Assembly: GCA_902362595.1 (NCBI GenBank) | Contig: CABIXF010000065.1 | Span: 1 to 15,626 of the forward strand | Length of the DNA: 15,626 nucleotides | Direction of reading: 5' to 3' | Origin: Bacteroidaceae bacterium | GTDB taxonomy: Bacteria; Bacteroidota; Bacteroidia; Bacteroidales; Bacteroidaceae | In this document: piece after piece, positions 9,048 to 13,727 of the stretch | Layout: each line of letters begins with the position of its first letter | How positions within the stretch are numbered: the first letter of the stretch is position 1 | The notes under the pieces: model-generated | What the model was told of the DNA's origin: nothing | What the model saw: the letters and a program-made list of their open reading frames with translations, nothing else | The model's database searches: none | Made by a program: the position numbers and the translations under genes

Positions 9048-9079
9048 TACTCTTTTTTTTAGTTTCTATTGTGTGGCGG

Positions 9080-9176
9080 GCGAATGCCTCTTGACTTGTT
9101 TTTCTCATTCTCTCTCTCATGCTTATATTCATTTTCACATTCATGTTTACCGGGGAAGACAGTCAAGGACATTCGC
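9080..9176 (+). repeat. Long-range inverted repeat in the 3' UTR of the efflux operon
   Basis: The left arm 9080-9096 (GCGAATGCCTCTTGACT) pairs with the right arm 9161-9176 (AGTCAAGGACATTCGC) except for a small internal bulge. The loop is 64 nt and pyrimidine-rich. The right arm is followed by CTTGCTTTTATAGCTTTT. It could be an unusually large terminator or an mRNA-end stabiliser, or the folded end of a small RNA. No ORF worth calling lies in the 9048-9292 spacer. Confidence 0.4.
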
Positions 9177-9256
9177 TCTTGCTTTTATAGCTTTTATCGA
9201 TGAATGTTATCGGGAAAAAGAGTTTTTTCGATAGATGGAGATTGGAACCGACCGCT

Positions 9257-9264
9257 TACCTTTG
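9257..9264 (+). promoter_or_regulatory. -7 box of the MFS transporter gene
   Basis: TACCTTTG fits TAnnTTTG and lies 28 nt before the ATG at 9293. No clear -33 TTTG is present. It suggests the MFS gene can be transcribed independently of the efflux operon, and that the longer frame opening at 9200 is not the real start. Confidence 0.45.
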
Positions 9265-9292
9265 TTTCCATAATCATGAAAGGAAAAGGGAA

Positions 9293-10519
9293 ATGAAAGA
9301 AATGAATCGTTCACGTGAGGCGGTTGCACGGTTTCGCCTGATACGTAACTGTATGTTTTTGTCCGGATTGTCGGTTTTTGCCCAGTTGTATTTGTTTCAA
9401 CCTATGCTTTCGGAAATATGCCGGAACTTTGGCGTCAGTCCGGCAGAAAGCAGTCTGTTGGTGTCGGCTTCTACTGCCGGCATGGCGTTGGGGCTGATTG
9501 TTATGGCCTTTAAAGCTGATTCCGTGTCGCGCGAACGTCTGATGGGAGTTTCGTTGCTGCTCTCTTCCCTGTTGACCATCGTGTCTGCCTTCACTGGCAA
9601 TTATTCCCTTCTGCTGGCCCTGAATCTGTTGAAAGGAATGGTATTGGCCGGGGGGTCGTCGGTGGCGTTGGCCTATCTTTCAGAGGAAGTAGATAAAGCT
9701 ATGATTGGGTTGGCCATCAGTTTGTATTTGAGCGGGAATACCCTAGGCGGAATGTCGGGACGAGTGGTTGCTACGCTGGTGTCCGGATGGGGTGGATGGC
9801 AGTCGGCCGTATGGTTGATTGGCATTGTCAGCCTGCTGCTGGGTGGATTGTTCTGCTGGAAGATTCCTGCCGGGAGAAATTTCTCTGTAGTGTCCGTATC
9901 TTTCCGGGAAAAACTGCGTCAGATGCGTTCTCTTTTGACTCGGAGCACATTTCTTTCGATGTATCTCATCGCTGCGCTTTCCATGGGCATTTTTGTGAGT
10001 ATCTACAATTATCTGTCTTTCTTGCTGGAGGCACCTCCTTTTTCATTGCCCCATCACTGGGTGGCACTGATTTTCACCATGTATGTGGCAGGAATCATCG
10101 GTTCGGTCGTGGCCGGAGGTCTTTCGGACAAGTATAGTCCGGAGATGCTCTTGCAAGGTACGTTGGGACTGATGGGAGTCGGGATGGCGTTGTTGCTATG
10201 GATGCAGCTTTGGGCCATCGTGCTGGGATTAGGGCTGATGACTTTTGCTTTTTTCGGGACCCATACGCTGGCAAGCCGGATTGTATCGGTGCACGCCGGG
10301 CAGATGAAAAGCAGCGCCACCAGCATTTACTGGTTGTTCTATTATGCTGGTTCCAGTCTGGTAGGTTCTTTTTCCGGCATCGTGTTGTCGGATTACGGAT
10401 GGGGAGCTTTCATGGAGTTTCTTTTTGTGCTCTTAGCTATGGCGTGGATTATTGCTCTGATTGTCTTGTGGCTGTTTAAGGGGAAGAAAAGTGTCTATGT
10501 ATGGATTGCCAGGAGGTGA
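9293..10519 (+). CDS. MFS transporter, YnfM-like
   Basis: This 408-residue protein has about 12 hydrophobic segments and is a major facilitator superfamily exporter in the inner membrane. The N-terminal half holds LYLFQPMLSEICRNFGVSPA and SSLLVSASTAGMALG, then SGNTLGGMSGR at 147-157. This combination is characteristic of the YnfM-type subfamily (recognised by pattern). The C-terminal half repeats the fold. The ATG at 9293 is preceded by a purine-rich AGGAAAAGGG; a second ATG at 9302 is also possible. The frame is open upstream to 9200, but a -7 box at 9257 makes that extension unlikely. The substrate is unknown. Its position after the RND operon suggests a drug or metabolite exporter. Confidence 0.88.
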   Translation: MKEMNRSREAVARFRLIRNCMFLSGLSVFAQLYLFQPMLSEICRNFGVSPAESSLLVSASTAGMALGLIVMAFKADSVSRERLMGVSLLLSSLLTIVSAFTGNYSLLLALNLLKGMVLAGGSSVALAYLSEEVDKAMIGLAISLYLSGNTLGGMSGRVVATLVSGWGGWQSAVWLIGIVSLLLGGLFCWKIPAGRNFSVVSVSFREKLRQMRSLLTRSTFLSMYLIAALSMGIFVSIYNYLSFLLEAPPFSLPHHWVALIFTMYVAGIIGSVVAGGLSDKYSPEMLLQGTLGLMGVGMALLLWMQLWAIVLGLGLMTFAFFGTHTLASRIVSVHAGQMKSSATSIYWLFYYAGSSLVGSFSGIVLSDYGWGAFMEFLFVLLAMAWIIALIVLWLFKGKKSVYVWIARR

Positions 10520-10528
10520 TATGAACAA

Positions 10529-10566
10529 CGGCCTGCCTTCAAGATTGTGTACTCGAAGACAGGCCG
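10529..10566. terminator. Hairpin at the convergent end of the MFS and CBM9-like genes
   Basis: CGGCCTG (10529-10535) pairs with CAGGCCG (10560-10566). After one mismatch, CTTC (10537-10540) pairs with GAAG (10555-10558) around a 14-nt loop. It lies 10 nt after the MFS stop and 24 nt beyond the stop of the converging gene. The downstream T-tract is weak and late (GGGTTTTATT at 10585), so it is placed by position and stem strength. Confidence 0.5.
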
Positions 10567-10589
10567 CTGAAATGTGATTGGATTGGGTT

Positions 10590-11249
10590 TTATTCAAAGA
10601 TAATCTTACCAAAGAACTCCGGACAGTGGAAACAAGGTTTCGGCAAATCTATGGGATTCCATGACAGGAAGTGTGGGGTATGTTGTAAGTCTCCGCATTT
10701 GTAGAAATTGGCATAAGCGGTCAGTCCTTTGAAGCCCTTCAGCTGATGGCGGAAGAAAGCTTCTTTAGGGATACAAAGAGCCAGTTGCCAGCTACATTCT
10801 CCTATGCGCTCTTCAAACGGAGCTTTTTCAAGTGAACTCCAGCGGTCTACCTGCTGGAGAATGTCTTGAGGAGCATGAGGTCTGTCGCCTGGTTGTCCGC
10901 CACCGATAAGGAGGGTACCTCCGCAGTTGCATTCAAAATTATAATACACGTTTTCTTCCTGATCTTCCGGAAACTGGAAGAAAAATTCGCAGCAGGAATC
11001 TTCCCATACTCTGCCGTTATCTTCGGCAGCTATGGCTCGTACGCTTTCTTCTTTCACGCGATAGTTCAACAGAATGAAATCGCCTGTATGAGCAATGCGA
11101 AATGCGACCTCCGGACAGTAAGGATAATCTTTCCAGTTCACGCAGGAAACAGGTTGGAACTTTATCTGATGTTCATCGAGCAGGGCCGGAATATTTGGGG
11201 CGGCTACGCGAGACTGTCCGGTAATTTCGGGTACATGTAATTCTTTCAT
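10590..11249 (-). CDS. Family-9-like carbohydrate-binding protein
   Basis: This 219-residue soluble protein has no signal peptide. The layout matches the Bacteroidetes 'carbohydrate-binding family 9-like' proteins: a beta-sandwich with VWEDSCCEFFFQF (about 81-93), a central acidic and aromatic region, a strand around LTAYANFYKCGD, and the terminal signature FHCPEFFGKIIF. In enzymes, CBM9 binds reducing ends of sugars; stand-alone cytoplasmic members have no agreed role, so binding specificity is not claimed. It has many cysteines (11). Its start lies 32 bp after the stop of the YqaE-like gene and there is no promoter of its own, so the two are probably co-transcribed. The assignment rests on overall pattern. 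Confidence 0.75.
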   Translation of the reverse strand: MKELHVPEITGQSRVAAPNIPALLDEHQIKFQPVSCVNWKDYPYCPEVAFRIAHTGDFILLNYRVKEESVRAIAAEDNGRVWEDSCCEFFFQFPEDQEENVYYNFECNCGGTLLIGGGQPGDRPHAPQDILQQVDRWSSLEKAPFEERIGECSWQLALCIPKEAFFRHQLKGFKGLTAYANFYKCGDLQHTPHFLSWNPIDLPKPCFHCPEFFGKIIFE

Positions 11250-11281
11250 GATTTTCGTATTTAGGATATCGAATTAGAAAT

Positions 11282-11437
11282 TTAATTTTGCTTGTTCAGA
11301 ATAATAAGGGCACCGATGACGCCTGGAATCCATCCGCACAACGTGAGGATAAAGACAATCAATACCGAACCGCATCCTTTGTCGATGACGGCAAGGGGCG
11401 GAAAAATAATGGAGAGAATGACTCTGATGAATGACAT
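11282..11437 (-). CDS. Pmp3/YqaE-family small membrane protein
   Basis: This 51-residue protein begins MSFIRVILSIIFPPLAVI and ends GALIILNKQN. Two hydrophobic helices (about 5-18 and 25-47) are joined by a short polar turn DKGCG (19-23). The PPLAV motif, the Gly/Cys turn and the LTLCGWIPGVIGA second helix are hallmarks of the Pmp3/YqaE/UPF0057 proteolipids. In other organisms these are stress-induced and affect membrane potential or permeability; the role here is inferred. It is too short for usual ORF cut-offs. A likely promoter lies at 11465-11496, and the CBM9-like gene follows after 32 bp in the same direction. Confidence 0.85.
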   Translation of the reverse strand: MSFIRVILSIIFPPLAVIDKGCGSVLIVFILTLCGWIPGVIGALIILNKQN

Positions 11438-11464
11438 TTCTGTGTTGGTTTTATAAATTTGCAG

Positions 11465-11496
11465 GAAAGTTAGGGAAAAGATTTAGAACTGGCAAG
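11465..11496 (-). promoter_or_regulatory. Probable promoter of the YqaE-like / CBM9-like pair
   Basis: On the minus strand CTTG (11496-11493), 20 nt, then TAACTTTC (11472-11465): each box is one base off the Bacteroides consensus, and the spacing is right. It sits just after the terminator at 11533-11567 and 27 nt before the ATG at 11437. Confidence 0.4.
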
Positions 11497-11532
11497 AATT
11501 TAAGGAAGATTCGGGGAAGAACAAGAGGATAA

Positions 11533-11567
11533 AAAATATCCTCCCGAGGACTTCGGAAGGATATTTT
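11533..11567 (-). terminator. Strong intrinsic terminator upstream of the YqaE-like gene
   Basis: AAAATATCCT (11533-11542) and AGGATATTTT (11558-11567) form a perfect 10-bp stem, extended after one mismatch by CCGA/TCGG around GGACT. On the minus strand six T follow, and on the plus strand four T, so it may work in both directions. It would end transcripts entering from the fur/small-ORF side and insulate the YqaE-like promoter. Confidence 0.7.
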
Positions 11568-11652
11568 GAAACTCGTACCAAGGAATCCGGTACAAAATAT
11601 GCAGTAAACTTTACAACTTTCGGTGTGTATGCTGGCATCCTTGCCCGCAAAA

Positions 11653-11690
11653 GGGGTTACTTGCTCATTAGCCGAGCATTACGTAACCCC
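11653..11690 (-). terminator. Hairpin over the stop codon of the 25-aa ORF
   Basis: GGGGTTAC (11653-11660) and GTAACCCC (11683-11690) form a perfect 8-bp stem. Inside it TGCTC (11662-11666) pairs with GAGCA (11674-11678) around a 7-nt loop. On the minus strand CTTTT follows, fitting an intrinsic terminator. The ORF stop (11668-11670) lies in the loop, so a terminating ribosome would melt the structure. Confidence 0.5.
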
Positions 11691-11745
11691 AAATCATTGA
11701 ATCTCCTTTGAAGATCTTCTGAATGAAATTTTTCATCGTTTTCAT
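11668..11745 (-). CDS. Unrecognised 25-aa small protein
   Basis: I do not recognise this ORF. It begins MKTMKNFIQKIFKG and ends WGYVMLG: a basic amphipathic N-terminal half (six Lys), an acidic break at D15, and a short hydrophobic tail. AAAGGG lies about 7 nt before the ATG, a much better Shine-Dalgarno than most genes here. Upstream is a ~150-nt leader with perfect 11-nt direct repeats and two small GNRA-type hairpins, behind a perfect TATCTTTG box. The stop codon lies in the loop of a hairpin. There is no conserved partner next to it: fur is upstream and the YqaE-like gene downstream, each separated. It could be a membrane-associated microprotein, a leader peptide, a toxin, or part of a small RNA. 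Confidence 0.45.
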   Translation of the reverse strand: MKTMKNFIQKIFKGDSMIWGYVMLG

Positions 11746-11897
11746 GTTGTTACCCTTTCTTTTTAGTGAATAAAAAACTTTAATACCTTTCAATCTAATC
11801 TAAAAAACATCGTCTCTCGACGAAGTTGAAAACAATCTTATAATCTAAAAAAACAATCTTTCTACTTTGTCAATCGTTGAACTTCCGTTCTTGATTA
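11746..11897 (-). promoter_or_regulatory. Structured, repeat-bearing 5' leader of the 25-aa ORF
   Basis: This is the predicted untranslated leader of about 150 nt. Read on the minus strand it has: GAAC-GGAA-GTTC (11890-11879), a mini-hairpin with a GNRA loop; two perfect copies of AAGATTGTTTT (11860-11850 and 11839-11829) with a 21-nt period; UCGUC-GAGA-GACGA (11823-11810), a 5-bp hairpin with a GNRA loop, flanked by AAC/GUU across a U-U mismatch; and a degenerate repeat near 11791-11808. Such order suggests a regulatory RNA or protein-binding leader. No known riboswitch is recognised. Confidence 0.35.
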
Positions 11898-11902
11898 CGC
11901 TG

Positions 11903-11910
11903 CAAAGATA
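11903..11910 (-). promoter_or_regulatory. -7 box for the 25-aa ORF transcript
   Basis: On the minus strand this is a perfect TATCTTTG followed by CAGC, expected to start transcription near 11897. No -33 TTTG is visible 19-21 nt upstream, so an activator may be needed; an FNR-like palindrome lies about 80 nt upstream (11971-11984). Confidence 0.5.
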
Positions 11911-11992
11911 GGGCTTTTTGATATAGAATATATGCTTTAGAACATAAAAATGAGAAAAGGGTATGTTTTATTGATGTAGGTCAAAAAAACGG

Positions 11993-12421
11993 TCAGTTCT
12001 GATGTTTGACGGCACACCGGGCACACACTCCTTTCACGATGTAGTTGACTTTTCGGGCAATGAATCCTTCGGGAAGATTGATGTGTGGAATGAGATCTTG
12101 ATTCAGGCAATAGGTATTGTGGCATACTTCACAGTAGAAGTGGCAGTGTTCTTCGCTTTCGTTGCACTGGCCATGGTTGTGGCAGATGCAGTATTTGTGC
12201 GAACCGCTCCCGTCGTCCACGCTGTGGATGAGATGATGCTCGTGGAAAAGGACGAGGGTGCGGAATATGACTGATTTGTCGATGCTGTCGAGCTGTTTTT
12301 CCAACGTGCCCAGGCTGAATGTGTCGGTTTGGGAGGCAATGGCCTCATAGATGAGCAGTCGGGTGGAGGTGGGCCGGATGCCGGCTGTCTCCAGGATTGT
12401 GGCATAGTCTTCTGTTTTCAT
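11993..12421 (-). CDS. Fur-family metal-dependent transcriptional repressor
   Basis: This 142-residue protein has an N-terminal winged helix (about 1-75) containing GIRPTSTRLLIYEAIAS and the recognition-helix region SIDKSVIFRTLVLF, then a C-terminal metal-binding and dimerisation domain. Zinc-site pairs C97-x-x-C100 and C133-x-x-C136 are intact, and HCHFYC (92-97) matches the family's H-x-H-F-x-C. The segment 78-105 is unusually rich in Cys and His (C78, C80, H81, H83, C86, H92, C93, H94, C97, C100, H101, C105). This hints at zinc sensing (Zur-like) or a redox role, but Fur, Zur and PerR cannot be separated by eye. It starts 8 nt after a perfect 13-bp inverted repeat that contains its own -7 box. 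Targets are not visible. Confidence 0.9.
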   Translation of the reverse strand: MKTEDYATILETAGIRPTSTRLLIYEAIASQTDTFSLGTLEKQLDSIDKSVIFRTLVLFHEHHLIHSVDDGSGSHKYCICHNHGQCNESEEHCHFYCEVCHNTYCLNQDLIPHINLPEGFIARKVNYIVKGVCARCAVKHQN

Positions 12422-12427
12422 AAAAAA

Positions 12428-12466
12428 GGATGCTTATCTTGTGACTTGCTGCAAAGATAAGCATCC
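12428..12466 (-). terminator. 13-bp perfect hairpin: terminator of the peptidase operon, overlapping the fur promoter
   Basis: GGATGCTTATCTT (12428-12440) and AAGATAAGCATCC (12454-12466) are perfect inverse copies with a 13-nt loop. On the minus strand the stem is followed by six T, a textbook intrinsic terminator 33 nt after the aminopeptidase stop. The fur start codon lies 8 nt beyond it. Alternatively or in addition the palindrome could be an operator for the Fur-family protein. Confidence 0.75.
12452..12459 (-). promoter_or_regulatory. -7 box of the fur-family gene, inside the hairpin
   Basis: On the minus strand this is a perfect TATCTTTG, overlapping the 5' arm and loop of the 13-bp inverted repeat. 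Transcription would start near 12447, in the loop, so fur mRNA carries only the 3' arm and cannot form the terminator. No clear -33 box is seen. Confidence 0.5.
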
Positions 12467-12499
12467 ATTTTGGTAACCAGGTTGTTTTTCAGCCAGGTT

Positions 12500-13687
12500 T
12501 TATTCGTTCAATCCCAGTTTTTTCTTCAGTTCCTTGGTCAAGGCATCCTTGTGCAGAAGAATATAGATGGTTTTGGCACGTACATAGCTTTCCGACATGT
12601 TCAGGTAGCCTCCGAAATCGTTCCGGTCGGTACCCCAGGAGTTCTTGGTAATGTAGTACTTTGTGCCGTTCTGGTCTTTGGCAATGCCGGTGAGGTGCAT
12701 CAGGTGGTCATCGGTAGTGACAAAGCCCTCGTATCCTTTCTGACGGATTTCGGGTGTCACTTTCACTTCCGGACACGGATATTCAAACTTGAAGGCTTCA
12801 TCCAGTCTCTCTTTGGCATCCATGCTTTGCCAGCGGGCAAAGTCGGTGTCTTTCAGGTCGACGGTACTTTCTGTGGCCGGATTGATGGCTACTCCGTGCT
12901 TGAAGGAGAATCCCTTTTCACTGACATCACCGTCCCAGCATACGGTATATCCGTTTTCCAGGGCATGGTCGGCGGCCTGCATCATCTCGTCGAGCGGCAG
13001 GTTGTACATCTTGGCATGTTCCCAGTTGTCAGGAATCTCCAGCTCAAACGCTTGATAGTAAGGCTGGTGGGTGAAGCTGGTCAGCATGACATAGTCTTCC
13101 GGATGGATGCCCAGGCTCTGTGCAAAGGATTGTGGAGTATATTCTTTGCCTTTGTAGGTGAACTTCTCAGGCAGTTCGCCCATGTAGATGTCGAACAGGC
13201 TCTTGATCAGTTTTTCGTATTCCGGGCTGCGCTGGCGCAGCTGGATGGCTTTTTCGGCAATGACTTCCATATAAGAGGCCAGTTCCTTGTGGTTGTGTGT
13301 GGGAGAATTATAGTTGATGCCGCTGTACACTTCTTCCGGCACGATACCTACTTGCTTGAAGGCGGTAAACCAGCTGGGAGAGATACTTCCCTGGCCGATA
13401 TTGCCTTTTCCGTGGCGCAGGTAATTGTCCTTCAACTGGTTCATGTATTTCTGACGGACGATGTACATTTCCGAGAGGTCGAATTCGCCTTTTCCTTGGC
13501 GGAGGAGTTCGGCTTCGATGAACGAAGTGGTGGCAAAGCACCAGCAGGTACCGGTAGCTGCCTGATTTTTGACCGGAGTCACTTTTTGGTTGGTGACGGT
13601 AGTAAATTGGTAGCCTTCGGCTTTAGGCTGTGCCTGAAGAGTGGCCGAAGCAAGAAGTAATGCAGAGATAAATGTCACAGTTTTCAT
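12500..13687 (-). CDS. Exported C1B-family cysteine peptidase (aminopeptidase C / bleomycin hydrolase-like)
   Basis: This 395-residue papain-fold peptidase has a Sec signal of about 20 residues (cleavage near LQA-Q), so it acts in the periplasm or outside. The catalytic set is complete: Q42 (oxyanion hole), C48 in TGTCWCFA, H328 in DDHLMHLTG and N349 in ITKNSWG. The long insert between Cys and His and the HLM context are typical of the PepC/bleomycin hydrolase branch (C1B), not classic papains. Cytoplasmic PepC proteins are about 440-450 residues, so this exported form is somewhat shorter. It likely trims N-terminal residues from peptides. The gene starts 40 bp after the stop of a C69 dipeptidase with no promoter box between, so the two form a peptide-degrading operon ended by the hairpin at 12428-12466. 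Confidence 0.9.
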   Translation of the reverse strand: MKTVTFISALLLASATLQAQPKAEGYQFTTVTNQKVTPVKNQAATGTCWCFATTSFIEAELLRQGKGEFDLSEMYIVRQKYMNQLKDNYLRHGKGNIGQGSISPSWFTAFKQVGIVPEEVYSGINYNSPTHNHKELASYMEVIAEKAIQLRQRSPEYEKLIKSLFDIYMGELPEKFTYKGKEYTPQSFAQSLGIHPEDYVMLTSFTHQPYYQAFELEIPDNWEHAKMYNLPLDEMMQAADHALENGYTVCWDGDVSEKGFSFKHGVAINPATESTVDLKDTDFARWQSMDAKERLDEAFKFEYPCPEVKVTPEIRQKGYEGFVTTDDHLMHLTGIAKDQNGTKYYITKNSWGTDRNDFGGYLNMSESYVRAKTIYILLHKDALTKELKKKLGLNE

Positions 13688-13727
13688 ATCTTTTTCTATG
13701 TTTTTTACGTGTATTTAAATTATGGAA

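Noticed and set aside
9200..9292. Earlier start for the MFS transporter at 9200
   Set aside because: The 31 extra residues are polar and unlike any MFS N-terminus, a -7 box lies inside them, and a purine-rich site precedes the ATG at 9293.
11575..11593. GTACC/GGTAC small hairpin
   Set aside because: Only 5 bp around a 9-nt loop, with flanking pairing possible only across a 7-nt bulge; not enough to call a feature.
11510..11632. Minus-strand frame of about 40 codons starting MPAYTPKVV
   Set aside because: It runs straight through the strong terminator at 11533-11567, has no ribosome site and no recognisable features.
12470..13660. Long plus-strand ORF (396 aa) opposite the C1B peptidase
   Set aside because: It is the antisense frame of a gene with a complete catalytic set and signal peptide; its translation shows no family motif.
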